A stretch of 64,000 bases of DNA from Halobaculum rubrum (GTDB lineage Archaea; Halobacteriota; Halobacteria; Halobacteriales; Haloferacaceae), in assembly GCF_019880225.1 (NCBI RefSeq), contig NZ_CP082284.1, forward strand, positions 2,480,001 to 2,544,000, read 5' to 3'. Each line of letters opens with the position of its first letter. The first letter of the stretch is position 1. The position numbers and the translations under genes are program-made. This document shows positions 8,080-16,084 of this stretch, piece after piece. Under the pieces are notes generated by a model. That model was not told the origin of the DNA and ran no database searches. It worked only from the letters and a program-made list of their open reading frames with translations.

Positions 8080-10247
8080 GACTGAGTCTCCAGCTCCTCG
8101 GGGTCGACGGTGAGTCGCAGGTCGACGGCCCGGACCCCGTCGGGCGTCGCGACCAGTGGGTTCACGTCCAGTTCCACGATGCTCGGGAAGTCGGCGACCA
8201 ACTGCGAGACGCGCCTGACGGCGTCGACGACCGCGTCGATGTCGACCGCCTCGCGCCCACGGGCGCCCCGCAACAGGGGCGCGGCGTCGATCTCCTCGGT
8301 CATCTCGACGGCCTCGCCGCGCCCGACCGGCGCGAGTCGGAAGGTGGTGTCCTCCATGATCTCGACGAACACGCCGCCCAGCCCGAACATGACCAACGGA
8401 CCGAACTGCGGGTCCGTGTGACTGCCGACGATCGTCTCGACGCCCTCATCGAGGTCGATCATCTCCTGGACCTGGACGCCGAGGATCGTCGCGTCGGGCT
8501 GGTAGTTGCGCGCCCGCGAGACCAGATCCTCGTACGCGTCGGCGACCTCGCCGACCGGGACGCCGACCTTGACGCCGCCGATGTCGGACTTATGGAGGAT
8601 GTCCGGCGAGACGATCTTCATCACGACCTCCTCGCCGATCCCCTCGGCGACCCGCTCGGCCTCCGCGGGGTCGTCGACCACCGCGCCGTCGGGCGTCGGG
8701 ATGCCGTAGGCGTCGAAGATCTCCATCGCCTCGACGCCGAGGCGGTTGTCCGACCGATCGCGCACCGACGAGAGGATCTCGCGGACCCGCTCTCGGTCGG
8801 CATCGATCGGCTCGGGCTCGGGGTACGACCGCCCGCGTACCTCGCGGTACTCCGTCAGCGACTCCAGGCCGCCGACCGCGCGCGCCGGGTCGAAGTACGA
8901 CGGGACCCCCCGATCGCGCAGCACGTCGCCGGCGTCGGCGAGTCGCTGCCCGCCCATCAGGCAGGCGGCCATCGGAACGCCGTGCTCGTCGGCGGCGTCG
9001 GCGATCATTTCGCCCAACTCTCCGAAGTCCAGCGTCGCGGTCGGCGCGGTGATCACGACGACCGAGCCCACGTCCGGGTCCTGCAGCGCGACGTCGAGCG
9101 CCTCCCGGAATCGGTCGACGCTCGCGTCGCCGATCACGTCGACGGGGTTGTACACGTTCGCCTCGTCGGGGAGTGCCTCGCCGAGGCGGTCGACCGTCTC
9201 CTCGCCGAAGCTCGCCAGCCGAAGGCGCTCGGCGTCGCCGACCGCGTCCGTCGCCATCACGCCCGGGCCGCCGGCGTTCGTCACGACGGCGACGCCGTCG
9301 GACTCGGGCACGTCGCCGCCGGCGAGCGCGCGGGCGGCGTCGAACAGCTCCTGGACGGACTCCGCACGCAACACCCCCGCGGCGTCGAGCCCGGCCTCGT
9401 AGGCTCTGTCCGAGCCGGCGATGGCGCCCGTGTGGCTGGAGGCCGCCTGTGCGCCGGCGTCGGTGCGCCCCGACTTGACGACCGCGACGGGCGTGTCGTC
9501 GGTCGTCTCGCGGGCGGCGTCGACGAACGCACGACCGTCGTCGATGCTCTCGAGGTAGCCGACGACCACGTCCGTGTCGGGGTCGTCGCCCCACGCGCGG
9601 ACGAAGTCCGTCTCGTCGAGGACTGCCTTGTTGCCCAGCGAGACGACGTCCTTGAAGCCGATCCCCTCGCCTTTCGCCCAGTCGACGACGGCCGTGACGA
9701 ACGCCCCCGACTGGCTCATGAACGAGACGCCGCCCGCGGGCGGCGCGTCGGGACCGAACGTGGCGTTGAGCCCGCGCGGGCTCGACATCACGCCGAGGCT
9801 GTTCGGTCCGACGAGGTCGATCCCGTACTCGGTGGCGACCGACCGGAGCTGCTGCTCGCGATCGGCGCCCTCGGCGCCAGTCTCGCCGAAGCCGGCCGTG
9901 AGGACGACGACGTTCCGGACGCCGGACTCGCCGCACTCGCGGACCACGTCGATGACGGCCCCAGGCGGGACCGCGACGACCGCCATGTCCGCGTCGGCGT
10001 CCGCGACCGACCCGACACACGACAGGCCCAACACCTCCTCGCGGCTCGGGTTCACCGGCACGACCTCGCCGTCGAACTCGGCCAGGAGGTTCTCCGTCAC
10101 CGCCCGCCCGACCGACCCCTCGCGATCGGTAGCGCCGACGACGGCGACGCGCGCGGGTGCGAACAGCCCCGAAAGCGCCGCGCCGCCGTCGAGCGCCGCA
10201 TCCTCGCCGTCGAAGGACGCGTCAGTCGGCTCGTGGTCACCGCTCAT
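8076..10247 (-). CDS. acdA: Acetate--CoA ligase (ADP-forming), fused alpha-beta
   Basis: 723 aa. Converts acetyl-CoA + ADP + Pi to acetate + ATP + CoA. The alpha part (about 20-480) has the CoA-binding Rossmann segment (PARVAVVGATDREGSVGRAV) and the phospho-histidine loop ASSHTGAIAGSD. The beta part (about 490-715) is an ATP-grasp domain (YGIPTPDGAVV, VVMKIVSPDILHKSD, FGLGGVFVEIMED). The single-chain alpha-beta arrangement is usual in haloarchaea. First gene of a two-gene operon with the phosphotransacetylase-family protein. Confidence 0.93.
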   Translation of the reverse strand: MSGDHEPTDASFDGEDAALDGGAALSGLFAPARVAVVGATDREGSVGRAVTENLLAEFDGEVVPVNPSREEVLGLSCVGSVADADADMAVVAVPPGAVIDVVRECGESGVRNVVVLTAGFGETGAEGADREQQLRSVATEYGIDLVGPNSLGVMSSPRGLNATFGPDAPPAGGVSFMSQSGAFVTAVVDWAKGEGIGFKDVVSLGNKAVLDETDFVRAWGDDPDTDVVVGYLESIDDGRAFVDAARETTDDTPVAVVKSGRTDAGAQAASSHTGAIAGSDRAYEAGLDAAGVLRAESVQELFDAARALAGGDVPESDGVAVVTNAGGPGVMATDAVGDAERLRLASFGEETVDRLGEALPDEANVYNPVDVIGDASVDRFREALDVALQDPDVGSVVVITAPTATLDFGELGEMIADAADEHGVPMAACLMGGQRLADAGDVLRDRGVPSYFDPARAVGGLESLTEYREVRGRSYPEPEPIDADRERVREILSSVRDRSDNRLGVEAMEIFDAYGIPTPDGAVVDDPAEAERVAEGIGEEVVMKIVSPDILHKSDIGGVKVGVPVGEVADAYEDLVSRARNYQPDATILGVQVQEMIDLDEGVETIVGSHTDPQFGPLVMFGLGGVFVEIMEDTTFRLAPVGRGEAVEMTEEIDAAPLLRGARGREAVDIDAVVDAVRRVSQLVADFPSIVELDVNPLVATPDGVRAVDLRLTVDPEELETQS

Positions 10248-10525
10248 TGCCCACCCCGAATCGTCGCCGACCGGAGCGTCCGCCGGTCCCGCTCGCGAGT
10301 CGGCGGCGTCGGTCGACCGAGCGCGTCGGAACTCGTCTTGTGCACATCGTCACCGTCCGGCGGTTCGCGGGCGTCGCACAAGAATCTGCCCGCCGTTGTC
10401 AACGACTGGGGGCCGGCGATCGGCTGTCTCGGCGCCGCTACCGGCTATTCTTCCTCATTGATCGCGTGAGATACCGCGTGCTGGGTAGTCGTCTCGTGAG
10501 GGTGACAGCGGCGGGAGCGATCGAG

Positions 10526-11230
10526 TCAACACCACTCGCAGTCGCAGTAGCGGTCACACACCGGGTTGTCGCAGTCCGCGCTCCGAGCCGCACAGTGGGT
10601 TCGTCCGTGGTCGATGAGCAGGACGTGCATCGGGTAGGTGAGGCCGTCGGGGATCGTCGCGTCGAGCACGTCGTGCGCGCGGGCGTTCGACGCCGACTCG
10701 GGGACGAGGCCGAACCGCTTCGAGACGCGCTCGACGTGCGTGTCGACGGCCATCGTCGGCTTGCCGAAGTGGAAGTTGAGGACGACGCTCGCCGTCTTGG
10801 GTCCGACCCCCTTGATGTCGGTGAGCCACGCCTTCGCCTCGTCGGTCGGCATCGCGTCGAGAAACGCCAGCGAGTACGCGCCGCCCGTCTCCTCGCGGGT
10901 CGCCGCGAGCGCGCGCTGGATCCGCGCGGCCTTCGTGTCCGCGAGGCCGGCGACGCGGATCGCCTCCGCGAGTTCGTCGGTCGGGGCCGACTCGATGGCG
11001 CCGAAGTCGTCGTACGTCGAGAAGAGGGTCTCCGCGGCACGCTCCGTGTTGGCGTCGGCGACGTTCTGCGAGAGGATCGTCGTGAGCAACTGTCGGACCC
11101 CGTCGCCCGGGTCGGGGTCGCTGTCGGCGCCGTGGGCGTCGCCGGCGCCGACGGCGCCGTACAGGTCGATGAGGTCCGCGTGGAGGTCACGAACGGCCGC
11201 CTCGTCCCAGGTCGCGTCCTGACTGGACAT
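10526..11230 (-). CDS. nth: Endonuclease III-like DNA glycosylase/AP lyase
   Basis: 234 aa with the HhH-GPD fold. The helix-hairpin-helix is IKGVGPKTASVVLNF, followed by the catalytic-aspartate segment AVDTHVERVSKRFGL. Repairs oxidised pyrimidines. The C-terminal cluster has cysteines at 213, 220, 225, 229, 231 and 234, and so departs from the canonical C-X6-C-X2-C-X5-C of EndoIII (only the first two and one later position match). The start is the ATG at 11230 (MSSQDATWDEAAV); the longer frame adds a low-complexity leader. Confidence 0.88.
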   Translation of the reverse strand: MSSQDATWDEAAVRDLHADLIDLYGAVGAGDAHGADSDPDPGDGVRQLLTTILSQNVADANTERAAETLFSTYDDFGAIESAPTDELAEAIRVAGLADTKAARIQRALAATREETGGAYSLAFLDAMPTDEAKAWLTDIKGVGPKTASVVLNFHFGKPTMAVDTHVERVSKRFGLVPESASNARAHDVLDATIPDGLTYPMHVLLIDHGRTHCAARSADCDNPVCDRYCDCEWC

Positions 11231-11484
11231 GCCGAACTGTCGGAACTCACGTGGCTTCAACGCCGCGGCCGCGGCCCGGTTCGACGGCGGTGTCGGCGGC
11301 GAGTCTCCGCGACGGCGTCGATGGAACGCGACAAGCCCGACCGTTGTCGCCGGGAGGTCGCCTCCGAGTCGAGCGGATCCGCGCGCGGATCGACGTTCGG
11401 CCCAGTTGAGACCGCCACTGGACGAGGGCATCGACCGTTGCCCCCGATCCGGTTCTCACGCCGAACGGATCGAGCGGGGCGTCG

Positions 11485-12153
11485 TCACCTTCGGTCCCGA
11501 CGAATCGCCACCATCGCTGCGGCCAGCAGGACGCCCAACGCGGCGTGTATCGGGCCGAACCCGGGCGTCTCGACGGCGGTGCGAAGTGTGCGGATCCGGC
11601 GCTGCACGTCGTCGTCGCCGTCGCCGCCGTCGCCGGCGGCGGTTGACGTCGACGCGGGGCCGCTCGGTGTGGCGGTCGCAGTGCCCGCGTTCACTCGGAT
11701 CGTCGTGCTCGCGGACGTCTGTCGGTCCGTCCCGTCGGTCAGGGTCCCCGACACCGTTCCGTCGCCCGCGGCGTCGGACGGCACCCCCACCACCACGGTG
11801 AACTTCAGGGTTTCCCCGGAGTCGACTGTCGTCCAGAGCCACTCGTTCGTCGAGTTACGGAACGCGGCGTCGGTCCCGGACCACGACTCGAGCACCCAGC
11901 CGTCGGGCAGCGGGTCCAACGCCAACACCGTTCCGGGCGCGACATCGTCGCCGGCGTTCTCGACTGTCACGCCGATCTGCACCGTCTCGCCCGGCTCGAC
12001 GGTGTCGCGGACGGGATCGAGCGAGAGCCCGAGCCCCCCGTCCGATTGGGCCGCGACCGGTCCGGTCGTCGCCACAGCAACGACCGTCAGCGCGACGATC
12101 GCCGCGTACAGCCACCGTGTGCTGCCGCCGTGAGGCGGGTCTCGGTCACGCAT
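11485..12153 (-). CDS. Exported NEW3/CARDB-like protein with PGF-CTERM anchor
   Basis: 222 aa. A signal peptide (WLYAAIVALTVVAVATTGPVAAQS, cleavage near 36) is followed by a beta-sandwich domain (about 45-160, VEPGETVQIGVTVENAGDD), a Thr/Ser/Gly linker, and a C-terminal PGF-CTERM sorting signal (TPGF, hydrophobic helix ALGVLLAAAMVAI, RRDRR). It is predicted to be processed by archaeosortase A and lipid-anchored at the cell surface. Last gene of the three-gene cluster; it overlaps the preceding gene by 8 bp. It may anchor its neighbours, which is inference. Confidence 0.8.
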   Translation of the reverse strand: MRDRDPPHGGSTRWLYAAIVALTVVAVATTGPVAAQSDGGLGLSLDPVRDTVEPGETVQIGVTVENAGDDVAPGTVLALDPLPDGWVLESWSGTDAAFRNSTNEWLWTTVDSGETLKFTVVVGVPSDAAGDGTVSGTLTDGTDRQTSASTTIRVNAGTATATPSGPASTSTAAGDGGDGDDDVQRRIRTLRTAVETPGFGPIHAALGVLLAAAMVAIRRDRR

Positions 12154-13153
12154 CCGTGTCGCCCCCGTTCGCCGAGACCCACTCGGTGACGAGTCGCTGG
12201 AGCGTCTCGGTTTCGACGGTTTTCCCGCCCGTTCCGGGGACTTGCGTGTCGTTCGACCAATGGGTGATCGCGGTCCTGATGTCGGTCGCGTCGAGTTCTC
12301 CCGAGTCGCCGCCCACGATCGCCTCGCGGACGGAGCTGGCCGTCTCTTGCACCTCGAACGTCTCGTTCACCGACTCCACGACGGAGCCGTCGGCCTCCAG
12401 CGCGACCGTCACGGAGTGAGAGCCGGCCCGGCGACCGGTGAACTCGACCGTCACCTCCGTTCGGTCGCCGCCGGCGAGGCGCCCCACCTCGTACGAGGAC
12501 CGGGTCGGCTCGATGCCGTCGTCGGAGTCGACCGTCACCGAGAGCGCGGCGGACTCGGCGTCGCCGACGTTCCCGACGGTCGCGACCAGCTCGACGGTCG
12601 TTCCCTGCGTCAGTTCCCCGGGCGCCGAGCTCCCGAGGATGCTCGGGGACGCCGTCAGGGACGCCTCCGAGGTGACCGACGAGACCGAGTCGGACGCCTC
12701 GTCGATGTCGCTTTCGGTGCGACGGACCTGGTTCGTCGTCTCGACCAGCGCCGACCCCTCTCGGGTCCCCTCGAAGAAGTTCACCGCGTCGACCAGAAAG
12801 CCCGTCCTGGTCAGGTCGGTCTGGGCGGCGTTTCTGGTGAACGCGAGCAGGTCCTCCCGCTCTGACTCGGTGAGTGTCCCCTCCTCGACGGCGGCCATCG
12901 CCCGCTGAGTGCGCGCCTGGAAGTCCTGTCCGCGCCGCTCGTACGTCTCGGCGATCTGTCCGAGGATGGTTCGAGCGAGTACCCGTTCGTCGTTCTCGAC
13001 GGCGGTCTGGAAGTCGGTCAGCAGCGAGTCGATGCTCGACTCGGTGTCGTCGATCCGGACGGCGTATTCGACGGCAGCGGGGAGGTCGCCGTCCGACAGT
13101 GCGCTGCGGTACTCCTCGAACAGTCGTGGAATTTCGGTGGTTGTGTCCCGCAT
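12146..13153 (-). CDS. CARDB-domain protein with dockerin-like C-terminus
   Basis: 335 aa. Helical N-terminal region (about 1-165, no signal peptide; MRDTTTEIPRLFEEYRSAL), one CARDB-like beta-sandwich (about 170-265, LTQGTTVELVATVGNVG), and a C-terminal dockerin-like segment (about 270-328; IREAIVGG-type repeat seen as VREAIVGGDSGELDATDIRT then ITHWSNDTQVPGTGG). It sits 3 bp from the upstream PKD gene and overlaps the downstream one, so it is co-translated. The absence of a signal peptide between two exported partners is odd: it may be intracellular, or its start may be misplaced. Confidence 0.7.
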   Translation of the reverse strand: MRDTTTEIPRLFEEYRSALSDGDLPAAVEYAVRIDDTESSIDSLLTDFQTAVENDERVLARTILGQIAETYERRGQDFQARTQRAMAAVEEGTLTESEREDLLAFTRNAAQTDLTRTGFLVDAVNFFEGTREGSALVETTNQVRRTESDIDEASDSVSSVTSEASLTASPSILGSSAPGELTQGTTVELVATVGNVGDAESAALSVTVDSDDGIEPTRSSYEVGRLAGGDRTEVTVEFTGRRAGSHSVTVALEADGSVVESVNETFEVQETASSVREAIVGGDSGELDATDIRTAITHWSNDTQVPGTGGKTVETETLQRLVTEWVSANGGDTDA

Positions 13154-13156
13154 TGG

Positions 13157-15973
13157 TTACCCCCTGATCGCGTTGAACAGCCCGAGGTGATGTGTCACGT
13201 TGATCTTCACGAGCGCGCCGATCCCCCCGCCGGTCGCGAACGCGTCGACGACGCCGCCGGCGACGAACAGGACGACCGAGCCGATCGTCTTCGCGACCTC
13301 CCAGATGCTGGGGTCGTTCCAGAGGCGATACACCGACTCGGTGAGCGAGAACGACTCGCCGAACTCCTTGGCATCCCGGATGATCCCCTGCGTGTCCTCG
13401 GCCTCGCTCGCGATCGACTGGGACGCGTCGGTCGCGGCGGACATGGCCGCGTTCGTGTCGCCCCGGAGGCCGTCTTGGGCCACGCGTTCGGGCGAGAGGT
13501 ACGCGTAAAAGAACTCCAGTCCCGCCGCGATCGACGCTGGCGTCGACCCGAGGAACGACCCGGCCAGGGGAGCGACCCCGGCGGCCATCCGTTTCTCGGC
13601 GTAGTACTGGATCGACGTCGACACCGAATCGATGACCCGCTGGGCGGCCGCCTCGAGGGCCTCGTTGACGGCAGCGACCGTGTCCAGTCCCCCGTTTATG
13701 ATCTCGCCGACGATGGTGTTGGCCTCGTAGTCGATCTTCGACATCGCGTCGATCTGTCGACCGAGCATTCCCTTCAGGATCGTCTTCACGGCGTCTTTGG
13801 CCTTCGACTTCGCCGTCGAGAGCACCGCTTTCGTCCCGAGTCCGACGCCCTTCGAGACCTTCTTCGCGATCGAGACGACGGTCAACAGCAGTTCCATCGC
13901 GGTGTTGATCGTCGGAAGCGCCATCTCCTGTGCCAGGTCGACCCGGTTGCTGCTCAACTCCTCGGCGGGACCGATGTACTCGAGGGTGTCCTGGGTGACG
14001 CTCAGCCCCGAGTCCAGCCGGCGGATCGCGTCGATCGCGGTCCCCTGATCGATGTCCCCGCGTTCGACCGCCTCGGTGAACGCGCGATTCGCCTGTTCGG
14101 CCTTGGCGGTCGCGCCGAGGTTCGCGACCGAGATCTCGTCGACTCGTTCGGCCGTCTCCAGGTGCGCCGCCTGGAGCGCAGTGAGCGGGTTCTCTGTGAC
14201 CGTGAGGGTGCCGCTGCTCGTGGCCTTCGCGCCCGCGTCGTCGACGACGGTGAGCTTGACGGTGTACTCGCCCGGCGACTCGTAGGCGTACTCGACCGTC
14301 TGTCCCGTCGCGTCGCGGCTTCCGTCGCCGGTCAGGTCCCACCGGTACTGCTGGATCGCTCCGTCCGGATCGGTGCTCGCCGAGGCGTCGAAGCGAACCG
14401 TCTCGCCGGCCCGGGGCTCCGCAGTCGAGGTATCGAACACCGCCGACGGCGGCTTGTTTTCCGGTTCGGCCACCGACAGCGTCCGCTCGATACTGCCGAC
14501 GGCGCCGTCGTCGTCGATGACTCTGAGCGTAACCGTCACGTCGCCGGCCTCCTCGAACGTGTGTTCGACCGACCGACCGCTCGCGTCGACCCCTCCGTCG
14601 CCGTCGAGATCCCACTCGTAGCCCGTGATAGAGCCGTCCGGATCGTCGGCGGCCGACGCATCAAACGTGGCCGGCGACCCCGCCACGGGCGGCGACGGAC
14701 TCACCTCGAACGTCGCCGTGGGTTGTTGATTCTCCGGTTCCGCGACCGTCACCGAACGGCTGACCCTGTCGGTCGCCCCGTCGTCGTCGGTAACCCTGAG
14801 CCCGATCTCGTACGTTCCCGAGCGCTCGACGCCGCGCTCGACGACTCGACCGGTGGCGTCGTAGTCGCCGTCGCCGTCGAGGTCCCACTCGTACCGGCTG
14901 ATCGAGCCGTCGGGGTCGCTCGCGCCCGAAGCGTCGAACGTGAGCGTGTCGCCGACCGTCGGGGACTGCGGCGAGATCTGAAACGACGCCGACGGCGCCC
15001 TGTTCCCACTCCCGACGGTGACGGTCTCCGTCGTCACCGCCGATGCCCCGTCGTCGTCCGTCACGCGGAGCGAGACCGGGTACTCGCCGCTACTGCCGTA
15101 GGTGTGGGTGACCGTCTCGCCGGTGGCGTCGTAGTCGCCGTCGCCGTCGAGGTCCCACGCGTACCCGACGATCGAGCCGTCGGCGTCGCTCGCGTCGCTC
15201 GCGTCGAAGACGACCTCGTCGCTGGTGGTGGGCGACTCGGGGACGTACTGAAACGCCGGGGTCGGCACCTGGTTTCCGCCCCCCGCAGTCTTCGCGACGA
15301 CCGAGTCCCAGTACGCGGTGAAGTCCCCGCTGTTGAGCGTGAGATACGAGATGTCCGTCTCCCAGCTCGCGGCGTCGACGGTCGTGGTTCCGCCGCTCGA
15401 TCCGCCGTCGATCTCGTAGTCGAGCGTGATCTCGTTTGCACCGGCGTCGTACTGATAGACGATGTCGTAGCTGATCCACTCCCCGGGAGAGAACGACCCG
15501 ACGGCGACACCGCCGGGCGCGTACAGCGTTCCGTCTCGGTGCATCGTGAGAATGGAGCGGCTCGACCCGTCCGACCAGCCGCCGCCGGCGTCCGTCCTGA
15601 GTTTGAGTCGCGCGTAGTACTTGTCGTGGCAGCCGAAGGATCCGGCGGCGCCGGGGAGGATGGCGCCCGAGAACCGAACCGCGGTCTCGCCGGGGTGGCC
15701 GCCGATCGGCGCGTTCGCGATCGCCTCCCAGCAGCCGCCGTGACTTCCTTTGACCCGTAGCGACCGGCTGCCGCTGTGTGCGCGCTCGCTGACGACCGCC
15801 TGATCCGTGGACCCGTCCTTCCTCCAGCCGCTCGGGTACCCGCCGACCGAGACGGACTCGAAGTCCTGATCGACCCCCGAGAACTCCGCACGCGCGACCG
15901 TCGAGGCGCCGACGGCGACGGACGCGGCAGCGCCGAGACCCAGGAACGTTCGTCTGCCGAACCGTCGATTCAT
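13157..15973 (-). CDS. Tat-exported protein with four PKD domains and a large helical C-terminus
   Basis: 938 aa. Twin-arginine signal NRRFGRRTFLGLGAAASVA (residues 2-20). A lectin/LamG-like beta-sandwich follows (about 35-235), then four PKD repeats (about 240-585), each with a WDLDGDG or WDLTGDG calcium-type loop, and a roughly 340-aa Ala-rich helical region that ends with a hydrophobic stretch (VVLFVAGGVVDAFATGGGIGALV). The upstream TATA-like GATATAAG lies about 30 nt before the ATG. First gene of the cluster. Probably a surface adhesin or structural protein; the helical region has no family I recognise. Confidence 0.8.
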   Translation of the reverse strand: MNRRFGRRTFLGLGAAASVAVGASTVARAEFSGVDQDFESVSVGGYPSGWRKDGSTDQAVVSERAHSGSRSLRVKGSHGGCWEAIANAPIGGHPGETAVRFSGAILPGAAGSFGCHDKYYARLKLRTDAGGGWSDGSSRSILTMHRDGTLYAPGGVAVGSFSPGEWISYDIVYQYDAGANEITLDYEIDGGSSGGTTTVDAASWETDISYLTLNSGDFTAYWDSVVAKTAGGGNQVPTPAFQYVPESPTTSDEVVFDASDASDADGSIVGYAWDLDGDGDYDATGETVTHTYGSSGEYPVSLRVTDDDGASAVTTETVTVGSGNRAPSASFQISPQSPTVGDTLTFDASGASDPDGSISRYEWDLDGDGDYDATGRVVERGVERSGTYEIGLRVTDDDGATDRVSRSVTVAEPENQQPTATFEVSPSPPVAGSPATFDASAADDPDGSITGYEWDLDGDGGVDASGRSVEHTFEEAGDVTVTLRVIDDDGAVGSIERTLSVAEPENKPPSAVFDTSTAEPRAGETVRFDASASTDPDGAIQQYRWDLTGDGSRDATGQTVEYAYESPGEYTVKLTVVDDAGAKATSSGTLTVTENPLTALQAAHLETAERVDEISVANLGATAKAEQANRAFTEAVERGDIDQGTAIDAIRRLDSGLSVTQDTLEYIGPAEELSSNRVDLAQEMALPTINTAMELLLTVVSIAKKVSKGVGLGTKAVLSTAKSKAKDAVKTILKGMLGRQIDAMSKIDYEANTIVGEIINGGLDTVAAVNEALEAAAQRVIDSVSTSIQYYAEKRMAAGVAPLAGSFLGSTPASIAAGLEFFYAYLSPERVAQDGLRGDTNAAMSAATDASQSIASEAEDTQGIIRDAKEFGESFSLTESVYRLWNDPSIWEVAKTIGSVVLFVAGGVVDAFATGGGIGALVKINVTHHLGLFNAIRG

Positions 15974-16084
15974 ACCGGTTCGAATACCTAATTGAAACTT
16001 ATATCTATCTCATTATACAACTAACTGGACCCCGAAACGATCGGAGTACCGATCGGTTCTCGGTGCCCGCCGTCGCCGGAGTCG

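Noticed and set aside
8418-10469. 683-aa plus-strand frame opposite the acetyl-CoA synthetase gene
   Set aside because: Composition is that of an antisense shadow in GC-rich DNA; the minus-strand gene has clear family motifs.
13187-15760. 857-aa plus-strand frame opposite the PKD protein gene
   Set aside because: Antisense shadow rich in Arg, Val and Asp; no start signal or motif.
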